Positions 44,892 to 55,949 of a stretch of DNA of 64,000 nucleotides are shown here, one piece after another. This stretch comes from Pholiota molesta. Lineage: Eukaryota > Basidiomycota > Agaricomycetes > Agaricales > Strophariaceae. The position numbers and the translations under genes were made by a program. The notes under the pieces are model-generated. The model was not told the origin of the DNA. It saw nothing but the letters and a program-made list of their open reading frames with translations, and searched no databases. The stretch's first letter is position 1, and each line of letters starts with the position of its first letter. The stretch lies in contig JACGCK010000046.1 of NCBI GenBank assembly GCA_014925825.1, positions 186,001-250,000 of the forward strand. Direction: 5' to 3'.

Positions 44892-45936
44892 CTAACGTGC
44901 CCTGACCATAATGAGATAGGCTGGACGCACAGCATTTTCATCATACACTACGTACTCCAGGGACCCTCCTCCGTCAGCCCTCCTTTGCACCTGATAAGCG
45001 GTTATCATCATAACTGGTACTGCCAAAAGGGAGACACCTACCGCGTCATATCCCCTGTCGGGCGACATCCGACCATGATCCTCCACAGACAGAGTCTGCA
45101 TATTTCCGAGGACAGTCCTGGTCACAAGGACAGCATGGTATTCAGAACCATTCCCGTGGTCCTTCGCGTACTCCAAAGCCCTGAATCGCTCGTGAGCGAA
45201 ACGCTACATAGATTGAAGCCGACTGAATACGGATACGCACTCGTTGGGACCCGCGTTCATATATATGCCTCCACCGAAAGGGACGCCGTTGCTACAAAAT
45301 TCAACATAGCTGCAGGAGGTGCTGAAGCCGACGCGCAATACGGGGACCTACTTTGCTCCTCTGGCCACCTGCTGGCGCTGGGATTCCAAGCTCACTCTGA
45401 AACCAGTCTTGATGACAGCACAAAGGCGGCAGCTCGGGTTGGTGCACAAGGACTTCGAAAATTCAGAGTCGCCTAGGTGGCACGCACGCCGTTCGGAGCG
45501 GAAACATTTGATCTCCTTGGGCTTGTCAGCAGGGGTGTTTCTCTTTCTTGCAACTTCATCGCTGCGACGGATGTGAGCATGCAGCAATAAGTGGCGGGAG
45601 AGACCGAGATACCGATAATTGTCGAAGGACGCTCTCATATCAGCAGTCCACGTAATGAGATAAATTTTCGCTATAGGGGGACATGGATGGGTCGAATCAT
45701 GCCATTTGTCGGCCCAAAGCTTTGTGACTAGCGAGGAACTCAAAATCGCCTTGACAGGCATTGGGAAAGAAAGGACATGAACAAAGCGTACCATTGTCGT
45801 GTAGGACGTGTCCTTTAGGGACTCTCAGGAGCTCAGGAGCCTTGCTAGCAGCTGCTTGGGTGCAGTTCCGCGAGCAAAACTGGTGGTCGGGTCGCTTTGG
45901 AGCACCCCTGCAAACCAGACAGATATCGCTAGCCAT
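44892..45936 (-). CDS. Fungal PARP-like protein with N-terminal zinc-ribbon motif, catalytic His apparently lost
   Basis: First exon 45792-45936, second from about 45727 down to about 45388, then short exons to about 44892. The head is a Cys cluster (ICLVC, then FCSRNC), which in relatives precedes a PARP catalytic fold. Fold landmarks: CPPIAKIYLITW, RRACHLGD..F..SLCTNPSCRLC, FGGGIYM (the Tyr of the H-Y-E triad) and YHAVLVTRTVLGN. The C-terminal core is GYDAV, an intron, then GSLEYVVYDENAVRPAYLIM. Relatives have WHGT before R..C.LGD. Here the matching residues are CFRSE, so the NAD-binding His-Gly is absent. Either the enzyme is inactive or it has a new activity. One inferred intron is only about 37 nt, so a decaying gene is also possible. 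Confidence 0.6.
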
Positions 45937-47714
45937 GTGCGATCGCAAAGAGTTCGACTTCCCCCTTTTTAACATTGCTCCTTGTCAGGAGCCCAGTATA
46001 TGGGACGTTTATTTAAGCATGCCACGATCCATCGATGAAGGTAGGATCGCTCGTGTGTCACGTTGATTACGATTGGGTTTGTCTTCTGAAGAGCCACATT
46101 GTCGCCACGGTATCGATCAGTGTGGAATGAATATCTGTCTCACCATTTCCGAACGAAACCTTATCGGTTTTGATATGCTAACCGAAATCTGGGGTTTGTT
46201 TTCGGGTGCTTATTTATTTAAATCAGTGAAGTGAAGCCATCTTTATCAAAGCGATGTACCTCACGTCCACCATCTGGCAGATTTCCCATATAATAAGCGC
46301 GACAATTACATCCTGACAGCGGCGAACTTCTCGTCCCAACGGAAATCCGGAATAATAGACAGATCGATGCGGAGCAGTGAGCGCGTGATGGGTTGCACTT
46401 GCGCTTGCTTGAAACTTATTCGGAAAGGTTAGAATACGAATAACGACGAATATATGGAAGATACATACTGGAGCTTGGGGAAGCTGTGGACAAGGCGATG
46501 GACAAGGCGAGCCGCGTTCAGAAGTCCCAGGAGCTCGCCAATTTCAGGGGGGGTCTGAGGTCGAAGTAGCGATACCAAGGCTGCTTGTGGAACGGCTCAG
46601 TGAAAGGGACGCTAATAGTGAAAATGAAACTTACGAATTATTTGCCTTCAGCTTTGCGAACGACTTCCGGAGGTACAATTAGATCGCCAAAGCGGCGGCA
46701 ATTTCCACATGTAAGAGCTAGTAATAGGGTGGGAATAGGATTTAGGAGATGATCGACGGGCGATGAATGCTTCATGGACGGGAATGCGAGCGCGGAAGAT
46801 CCTAGGCGCGGACGTGTTCGTCGGGTCTGACGGTGTGGTAGAAAAAAGAAATAGATGCCGTGGATGGATGTCGGAAGGTTGCGTCAATGAGGCGGCGATG
46901 CAGTGGCAGTTGGTAGTTATGGGCGGGCGCGTATCTCGTTCAGATTCTAAGAAGAATCGAATTGAAAGAAACAAATTGGATCAGTAAGTTGAAGAAAGGC
47001 GAGGAACAACCGACGAGCCCAGGCGTGAGCTCAAGACGGTCGTGGAGGGCAGAACTCGCCTGACGTAGTGGTGGATGGTGGATGAGCGGCGGCGATCAGC
47101 GCCCAGCGTCGGGCCATCGATAAGCGTCGCCATAGCCTCTGGCGATAGGAGCCCCGTGCTTGAGAGACCAGAATGACACAAGCCTCGTTCGAGCTTTATT
47201 AAGCTAGAAAGCGCCTGAGTCCAGCCATGGGTCGGGTCGGGCCATGGGTCGAATGTTGAGGATGGGGACGAAGTTGGCAAAGACGCGTGCGAGGAAGAAA
47301 AGATAACCAGGCCGCCGCCTTTTTCACTGGGCTACGCGTCCTCCAAAGCTCATAGCCCCGACTTCGCCCGCACCCTCTTCGTCTTCAACATGAGTATGAG
47401 CGACGACGAAGACACGTCCGATGAAAACGACTCGAATGCGGACAGTGGCAACGTCGACGACGATCTGTCTGACACCTCATACGGAAGGAGCCAACCTTTG
47501 ACTCCGACGATGTGCATGCGCCCTCGCCCAAGAGGCTCCTCCCTCTCATCGATCTCCGCATCCCTACCTTTGACAGCCTTGCTGCACCTAAGTAACCCCC
47601 GGCGCCGCCGATCGCCTAAGCGCCGCCCACTAGCCCACTTTCCATGTAGCAATCGACGTTTCTCCACGCATCGGCGTCCCAGGGAGGAGGGCACAGCAAC
47701 GCACTTGTGACTTT
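45937..47714. other. No supported gene
   Basis: GC-richer open frames occur on both strands (for example 46648-46974 and 46981-47280 minus, 47390-47710 plus). None has a recognisable domain or exon structure. Confidence 0.35.
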
Positions 47715-47940
47715 ACGCAGCATCATATGAAGGACGCGAGGCCAACGTAAAGCTGCTGTTGGAGAATGGGGCGGGTGCGAAATACGGAGGCATCTGGTTT
47801 TGATGTAGCACTACAGGCAGCATCACGTCGAGGACACGATCTAGTACTATGGCGAAGCCGCTGCAAGAAGCCATGGCAGTTGTGAATGTGGAGGGAGGAA
47901 ATAACGGAGACACGCTTCAGGCGCCAGGCATTTGAAGTCA
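47715..47940 (+). pseudogene. Ankyrin-repeat relic
   Basis: Short pieces in shifting frames match ankyrin repeats of fungal NACHT-ankyrin proteins. They are ASYEGREANVKLLLENGAGA at about 47719, ALQAASRRGHDLV near 47808 and VVNVEGGNNGDTLQA near 47878. Stops and frameshifts separate them and no N-terminal domain remains. Confidence 0.6.
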
Positions 47941-48023
47941 CATGGCCGTGCGGGCCTTGTCCAATCATGTCGAATTCCCAATACTCAGCAAGACTACAGA
48001 TTGACTACAGACCATCATGCATC

Positions 48024-48754
48024 ATGTCCTCCAACCCATTTGCATTATTTCTCTCCAGAAGTACCTCCTCGCCATATGCCATCGTCCTCAGCCTGGGCTT
48101 CGGGCTCGTCTCCTACTCATTCTGGGGCAGCCTCGCCGCGCAGTCCATCGGGGCCATAGCCATCCCGGTGAATCCGCATGAACGAAGGAAATTGGGATTG
48201 GACACAAGCAAGTCAGTTGAGGTGTGGAATTGGGCGTTCGGTCGTGGTGCAGTGAGCTCAGATTGTTCTACCACATAGCCGACGATATCATGTAACAGAA
48301 TCTACTGTTGTTCGCAACGACAGGTCCGTTTTGGTATTTCTGGCGCAGCGTCTTCCCTAGCGGTCATGGCAGCAGCGCTTCAGATACCAAAGCCAATCTA
48401 TTCTACAGAGATCAAGAATTATCTATTATTCCTTTCCGTTCTGTTACTATCTAACGGGATCTATACCTTTTCTTTCAGTAAGTTCCTTCCTCGTCCTCGC
48501 ATGTACAAAATCATCGATGCGTGGCTATCGCACAAGTGAAATCCACAAATAACCGCCTTGTAGCCATACACAACAAAATCACCAGTGGAAGGACGGCGTC
48601 CAGCACTTCCATCCCATCAGCGCCCTTGACGAAAACGCAGGCGGACGAGGCGGAAAGACTGTTGAGGAAATGGAAAGTGCTGCATTACCCGCGGATAGTC
48701 ATTAGTGGCCTTGGTTGGCTGGGCACCTTCGCTGTGTACATGACTACAGTATAA
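48024..48754 (+). CDS. DUF1772 (anthrone-oxygenase-like) membrane protein
   Basis: About 190 aa in several exons. The first runs from ATG 48024 to about 48250 (YAIVLSLGFGLVSYSFWGSL, WNWAFGRGA). A middle part near 48301-48479 encodes LAVMAAALQIPKPIY and LLFLSVLLLSNGIYTFSF. The last exon, 48522-48754, reads KSTNNRLVAIHNKI, then ADEAERLLRKWKVLHYPRIV and a final helix. Four membrane helices and the STNNRL..LL.KW pattern are typical of DUF1772. Some members oxidise anthrones in polyketide pathways; most are uncharacterised. The splice around 48325-48349 implies an intron of about 25 nt, so that junction is unsure. Confidence 0.65.
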
Positions 48755-49065
48755 GGTCAATTTCTGACGTTCTTGAATTGAATAGTGTTCATGCTAACAA
48801 GATTAATATGAAGTATAAGACGAGTCCCGCTGTGCTCGCGGTGCGCGTGATGAAGCTGAAGTACCAGTGTGAGTTTAGTATTTACTTGATGGCTATTCGT
48901 TTATGTCTGCTGAACGTTGGCCGTACAGATAAGCTACATGCGCTTAACGTTGGATGGGGATTAACTCGGGTTATTTAAAAATATAGGTAGGTATGTATGT
49001 ACATGCAATAATTTACATACAGATATCGAATCTCTTCCCAAAAACACTGGACCGCCGAAGCCTCG

Positions 49066-50383
49066 CTATCGAGGCAAGTCAACCACATAATTACTCTCGG
49101 TCTCGCTCTCCTCCATCCCTTTGACAGACTCCGTCCCTTCCTTCGTGACAGAACTCGATACGTATATCTCGGTCTTCGTGCCCATGGTCCTTGCACCCCG
49201 GACGGGGGACACGATCTGCAGCGGCATGCTCTGCGCCGTCCCGCGGCTGGGATCGAGCGTGGTGCCATCAGCGCCGGAGTAGATATTCGCGGTACGAACG
49301 AGAATCAGGTCGAAGGCAATACCCACGATCTGCACCTCCTAAGTAAAGAGATCAGAGGCAAGGGAACGTCAGCTGAATGGAAGGCGAACGCTTCGTAAAT
49401 TGGGACGGATACCATATCTGACGTCACGTAGACGGCGTTGCTCCCGACGATGATTGTCGCGAACGTCAGCAGCGCGATGACGGAGTACATCAGGCCGGAC
49501 TCGATGATGATGCGCATGATGTTCCTCAGCCTGCCTTGGGCCGACTTTCCTGTGCCGTTGCTCATGAGGTACTTCCTTCCAGAACTGTCGACCCTCCAGA
49601 TACGGTATACCAGCAACCCTTGCGAAGAAAGAAAAAACAAAAGCGTTAGAAATGGGGTTTCCAGGTTTCCATCAAACAGCCTGAATGGCTCACCTGTGGT
49701 GATGATATTCAGAGTGATAGTGACCGCCCAGAAGAGGGTGATCGCGGGCGAGAGCTGTTTGGCGCTGATGAGCACTCTCGATTTCAGCGTGGCTTCAAGG
49801 AAGGTGATCCAGATGCCTGATGCCGTCAAAGTGAGCCAGAGGAGGAAAGACACGGCGACGACCAGGAAGGAGCGCTGGTATACCACCCAGCATCGGTAGA
49901 TCTACATATCAACGGCTATGAGGAACATGCGATAAGGACGACGAAAGCAAAATTGGTACCAGGACTGCATCCCCAATTATGGTCTGAACGATTACGGTAA
50001 CAGTCTAGGAAGATGTAAATTAGCATTATGGAATATGCATGCTACGATCTAAGCGAGCAATAATGTGTACGTACCCGCGCAATATTGATCCACTCGGAGA
50101 TGTCTGTATACGCCCCGGTGGCACCTCCCTCGCCTTGGAAAAATACGAAGGCCAGCAGCGTATGGTAGAAGCCGAGGAGCACATCGAAGCTCGCGTTTAT
50201 GAACAGCGCCAACGAGACGGCCACCATCGCCCAATTGATGTCTCTGGATTTCTTCCACTGGTTCTTGCTCCTCAGAAGCGCCTGCATGCAGAACCCCAGG
50301 GTGATGATGTGAAATCCCCACAAGACGGACTCGCTGAAAGAGCCGGTGAGTTCTGCCTCCGTGATAGGGAAGCTGGGCGCCAT
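49066..50383 (-). CDS. DUF6534-like seven-helix membrane protein
   Basis: Several exons from ATG 50383 (MAPSFPITEAELTGSF) to the stop at 49066. Helices are seen at ESVLWGFHIITLGFCMQALL, INWAMVAVSLALFINASFDV, VIVQTIIGDAVL..RCW, FLVVAVSFLLWLTLTASGIW and LFWAVTITLNIITTGLLVY. Two more follow: YSVIALLTFATIIVGSNAVY and EVQIVGIAFDLILVR. A Ser/Thr-rich tail ends the protein. The family is very large in Agaricomycetes and has no established function; a receptor-like role has only been suggested by its topology. Confidence 0.75.
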
Positions 50384-51917
50384 TGTGAAGATGAGCAGTC
50401 GACAGTCGTTCGCCTTGGTGGAGTCTGGAGACGGACTTTGCGCAGGGTGAGATATATATACATACTGTTCCCAGTCCTCATTTGTCGCCCTTCAATCTCC
50501 GTGTGAAGAGATAATCACCTTCTGTATGCTGTACTTCATAGCACACTCTCGATAAGGGAAGGGAAATCATCACTTCGAATTAAATCGCGCCCCTTGCCCT
50601 GGCTCTCAATCATGATTTCAACTGTCATTTGTGCTGCATGCTGAGATACAAAACTGGCGCGGAGGCGACGTGTAGCTCGGAGATACTGGATAGTAAGTAA
50701 TGTGCAAATAGGGTAAGTAACTCGAATGGGTGATCTATAAATAGAACTACCACTACCACACGCTGACACGGCTACTCGGATTAAGTATGATTATGGCGAA
50801 ATTCCACTCCCGTTTCCATTGATAAGACCGGGCTTATACGTCGAATGTGTCCTTTGGTTGTGATCGCAGGTTACCAGTTCCGCTGAACAAAGTAAAATAC
50901 AGACCAAATATATATCATTTCACTCACAACAGCGAGCGCGAAAACGGAAGATAAGTATACAAGAATGGGCTTCCATCGATATCTAGATATTAAGTGATAT
51001 GTAGTAAATAGGATCAGAGTACCATTCGCTTATACCCCGAGTATGAATATGTAGCACCTCTGACTTACATGGGATAGAGTCCAGACACCTCCAAGTATCG
51101 ACGGATACAATATGGAATTTAAATGGGGAGGATGCAGTAGGACTGAATAGATAAATTCCAGACAAGTTATTGTTCCGGGCTGCATCGGAGAAGTATGTCC
51201 GTGGAAGAAAGTGGGGACCTATGCCACATAATGTCTCTGATATAGCTGCGATTTCTCAGAACTGTTAACATTGACAACTTATACAGTTCAGAATTCTCAT
51301 GAAGTGCAAAAGATTGGGAACTATGTTTCAAATCCACTCTGCTTGCTTTAGTTTATTCAAATGATTACCTCGTTGGATAAGGGTCAGTTAGTGATTCCTG
51401 ATGAGGGCGCTCATTCACGATCGGATTAACCTCGTAAATATTCCACGCAACCGATTTAAAGGCGCTTCATATGCGCGCGCACACGACACCGAATACATCT
51501 GAACGTCAACTTTTGAAGCTTAGATAGTGGTCAAGCTTCAAAGTTGATTTATTGATGAACAGTCTTGCCAACGTTCAGGAGTTCGCCGAACATGGAACAG
51601 TTCTCCCGGGCCCATGGCATCGCTTTTAGAGCGCTCGGCGTGATTTGCGCCTTTGGTCCTTCCAGTGTCAATCTTCTTGTATTGCCAAAAATACAACGCA
51701 TCTACAGCATGGAAATTATATGACGTTGACGTAGACCTCGTGGATACGAAGTTCGCTGGGATACGGTTTGTTGGTATCAACGTCTCTTACTAAGAATATC
51801 AAGAAATCGGCTATGGCTATGCTAATGATACAGCTCTTTGGCATTCATTCATTAAATCTATATCGTCAATGTGAAGCGTGAACCTGATGCACCCGACGAG
51901 GGCGCGCGCTTCCTAAC
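50384..51917. other. Intergenic, no gene seen
   Basis: Between the seven-helix protein and MFS gene 2. AT-rich with only short unconvincing ORFs. Confidence 0.45.
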
Positions 51918-54358
51918 CTACGAGTTCACCTGCTTCTCCGTATCCCGCACAACCTCTATCCTCGTTTCAGATTCTTTCCTCGAGCGATCAATCCCCCACT
52001 TCCCATCCACCGATTTCTTCAGCGGATAAACCCTCATAGCGCACCAGCTGCACAGCCCGACCGCGGCGCACACCCCGAACGCGATCCACACCTCCCTGAA
52101 GCTCTCCAGGAACGCCTGGCGCACTTCGCGCTGCAGAGGCTGCGGGAGCGTCCCGATGAGCGGAATGACAGCGTAGGCGAGCTGCTGGCCGGTAGTGAGG
52201 GCTTTCTCCTGCCCGAGTATGGCGCTCTCAGGGAGTTTGCGTATCAGGGCGTTTTGTAGGATAGTCCCACCGACTGAGACGCCCCAGGCCTGTAACATTT
52301 AGATTGTTAGGAAGGTTTACAGTAGAATAAGTGCACACGGAGATCGTACCTGTGAGAACTGGCGCAGGAAAACTACAAAAGCTACAGCTGGGCCATTCGC
52401 GGACAGCGGGAGCGGCGCGAGCACAGGGAACTTGGCATCATCCACGCAGTCAGAAGCAAGGTCGCAGAACCAGCGACATGGCATACCGTCGTGGAGTACA
52501 AGAACCCTATCCCGAGTCCCAAGAGAAGCTGATACAGGACCACCAACCCCACAGACGTCCCCAGCTGCAGCGAGATTAAGAGACCGGATCCCAAAATAAC
52601 TAGCGACCAGCCGACGAAGTTCTAGCGAGTGATTGTCGTCGTTAACGTTGTTGAAGGTAAGCGGGAGGTACGCTTACAACGGGGCGGTAGTATCCAGTTT
52701 TAGATACGATGATTCCTTGGAGGATTGCCGAGGGAGAGATAGTGGCGGCTAGAGGGAGGAACAAGACGCCGGATGTGATAGGACTTGAGAGCTTGACCGA
52801 TTGGAACCAGGTTGGCCTGCAAAATATAGCTAATTAGTATGAGAAGAGAGCATGGTACACAAATTGGTGGTGCTAACAAATAGACTAATCGTTCGTGTAA
52901 GTATCAAAATAAAAGGGCACAGTTATCATGGCCACTCACATGCGATTCCAAGGGTCACCATTCCTTGAACGAAGGTCGCAATATATCTAAACCAAGTGTC
53001 AGAGCTGTGAAAAGAAGGGAAACAACGCTATATACGAACCCCGAAATACTGGTCCTATTTGAAAGAACCATGAGAGGGATCTACTCGCAAGTCGCCATCA
53101 AAAAAGTAACATTTTGAAATGTATACAAACTCACCACAGGATGTTCAGGCCACCGCGACTCATAATAGACCGTACAACCGAGTCCGACTATTCCAAGGAT
53201 AAGTGGAACTAATATATTCGCCGAGCTCCAAGAGAAGCGGATGCCACCCCAGGTCAACGCGAGCATCACTGAACAGGTCGACGCCATTATGAACAGATTC
53301 CCTCTGAACATCGAGCCCATCAGCGCCTGATAACATAGAAATATCTAGTTGGAATGCACTCACAGCCAATCGACCTTGAATATCTTATCCTGGAACTTTC
53401 CTTCTGGTCTCTTCAGTCGTAAGAATACCGCGACAGCGAAGAAAGCGAGTCCACATAGCGGGAGATTGATATCTGCACCCCGGGATAAAAACTAGCTCGA
53501 TGACACCATAACCACCGTTCACTCACAAAATAACCATCTCCATGTCGCCTTTTCTGACAGCCCACCAGCTAAGAAGGGTCCAATGGCAGAGCCTGTCGTC
53601 CAAATCCTGTAAATGATGTCAATATCATTGGACCGATAGAATACCGGAGTTGCGAGACGTACACGCCTGTAATACCGGCGTAAACACCTCTTTCACGCAG
53701 AGGAACTAAATCTGTAATGATGATTGACGAAAGAGCTTGAATCGTGCCGGCGCCTACACCCTGGATGGCTTTGGAGATGACAAGACGGATAGGTTATATC
53801 CGTCAGCACTTGTTGTGTGTTTCTCAGAGGTCTGCGTACGACTCACCTCTTCCGATGATCAGAACTATCAGCGTCCTTGCAGAACCGCATACTGCCGACC
53901 CGACGGCAAACGTGACAATCCCTCCAAGGACGATTGGCCTACGACCGAAGATTTGAGCGAGGTTACCGCTGAGCGGAATGAACATCGACGCGGAGAGGGC
54001 ATAGGCAGACGCAACCCATGTGAAATCGCTGCCATTGAGCTGATGTACGATTGTTGGCCCTGCAGTACCGATTCCTCCCTGTTATGTGCCCCAGTCGAGG
54101 AGGTGATTCAGTCAGTTATTGCCCCTGAAACACTAATATCCATTTGGAATCATCGCATACCAAATCCAGCGCCGACAGCAGGGTGCAGCAACATAACGCC
54201 ACGAAGATCATCCAAAACCGGGAATCGCGTTTGAATTTCGATTCCACTACATTCGTTTGACTTGGTGCGATCGTACTTGTGGTGGCTGAATGAGCTTCCG
54301 TTGTTGAATGAGCCTCAACAGCAACGGTCTCGAGAGTCTCCTTGTCCGAACGGCCCAT
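51918..54358 (-). CDS. MFS efflux transporter 2 (DHA-type), paralog of transporter 1
   Basis: ATG at 54358, stop at 51918, many exons with the same boundaries as MFS 1. Landmarks: a cytosolic head, RFWMIFVALCCCTLLSALDL, GGIGTAGPTIVH, GNLAQIFGRRP, AIQGVGAGTIQALSS, LTWGGIRFSWSSANI, PLMVLSNRTSISG, PTWFQSV and a closing EVWIAFGVCAAVGLCSWCAM. The 7-nt micro-exon is conserved at 52878-52884. No frameshift or stop was noticed in the exons checked. Predicted plasma-membrane exporter of a toxic or secreted small molecule. The two MFS genes face outward-in (plus and minus) about 11 kb apart and enclose the dioxygenase, PARP-like and DUF1772 genes. Confidence 0.87.
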
Positions 54359-55949
54359 TATGCGCTACAGGTACCTTGAGAGGATGATGAAAAAGGATTC
54401 GAGTTGGCTTCTGCTAGATGATGGAAGCACGTAACAATCCGAACCCGAGATCATTAATCATTATGCATGAGGACATGACGTTCACGCATCATAAGAGATA
54501 GCGCGGAACCATATAGTAACACAGAAGTAGCACAAGCTCTCTGAGAATGGCCTGCATTTCCATTGAACACGTTCTGCAGATGGGAGAAGGGTGGTGACAT
54601 TCCGGATCCCGAACGCAGTCAGAGAATGTCAAAAATAGGAGCCTGGGAAAATATTGCAAACCACTAGGTCCAGTGCACATGTACACTTTTGAGTTCGGTG
54701 CTGAGTTTGTGCTGCGTACCCGGCGCTCAGTGCCCACCTCCCATGCTGCGTGGTGGTATAAATACGTACAGATGTTGTGAGAGTTGAATATTTGAATACT
54801 GCTTCCCCGGCGTATTTTGCTTAGCGAGTATGGTTCGTTTAGATCGCCCAAGAGGTTGATCGCTACCAGTCCAGTGTCCACCCATATCTTGCCCATAACC
54901 AAACTCTAGAGCGACTTTAAGTACGCATAATTTTTATTATTTGAAAAAATTGGAAAGCAAGGCTCGCCTCCTCTTACTATACCGCTGGTTATGCAGATCT
55001 AATTCAGAGATGGAATAATAAATCGATCAGAACGCTGTTAGTTGGAGCATCACTGCGTCGATAAGGGTATTAGACCGAACAGATTACCAGACTCTGCCAG
55101 TTAAAGAGGAATATCTTATCAAAATAGAAGCCGAGAAGAGTGGACTTCAGTACCGTCTATCAGGGCGCGCATCTTTTTTTGAATCTCATCATTCCTTTCC
55201 AACACCATATAGTCCATGGTATACTTAGGGTTTTAATTTTGGACGAGTAGTTCATGCTCTGGTATTGATGCCTTAAAATCCAGCCTCACAACGGCTTTCA
55301 AAACTGCCAGTGGGCTTACTCTCCCGAGGCCGACCTGGGTACTTGAAAGGCATATTTGCGCGTGGCCACGTTCTACCCACGTCCAATTGTTATGTACACT
55401 CAAACTGCGAAGATACACGGTGCCTATGTAGTTTACGGAGATATTTGTTGAGGTCCTGTATGTCGACGTCCAAAATATTGTTGTCTGATAGGTGAGCCCA
55501 GGGTGAATGCGATCTCGCGCGAAAATAATCCTTGTAAGTTGTAACCAGACCTTTACGCTGCCGCCCAAAGCAGATGTTACATTTTCCCAAACCTTGAATC
55601 GATGTCAATGATAGCAGGCCTGTCGCAACTGCCACTGCCGATCTATCAAAAAATTCGGCCGCTTATCTAGGTTCTGAATTTCGCAGATAAGAGCTGTCTG
55701 TGTACCTCCGAAATGTCTCTCGCTCCTTCAAGACTTGCAGCTGTAAGTAGCGCTTGAACTAAATCAATTCAATGTGCCTTGAGACAGGAGACTTTTATCG
55801 AACTTTACATCTTAAAACTACAGAGTAATCCCCTGCCGTAATCTTTGTTCTGCGTAGAACAATATTAATAGGACATCAAAGTTCGAACGCCTCTGGGTTT
55901 TCGCACTGCCCTAAACTTTCTCTGATTCCGTCTCTTCTCTTTTCTCAAC
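54359..55949. other. Intergenic; possible F-box/LRR debris
   Basis: Minus-strand stretches around 55233-55640 have a leucine-rich, F-box-tail-like feel (LLSLTSIQGLGKC, IQDLNKYLRKL) but no F-box and no open gene. Nothing else recognised. Confidence 0.3.

Noticed and set aside
44676..45476. 266-codon plus-strand ORF
   Set aside because: It is the reverse shadow of the PARP-like gene, whose minus-strand exons carry recognisable motifs.
46648..47280. Minus-strand ORFs of about 100 codons
   Set aside because: Ser/Pro/Arg-rich translation of GC-rich sequence without domain or exon structure.
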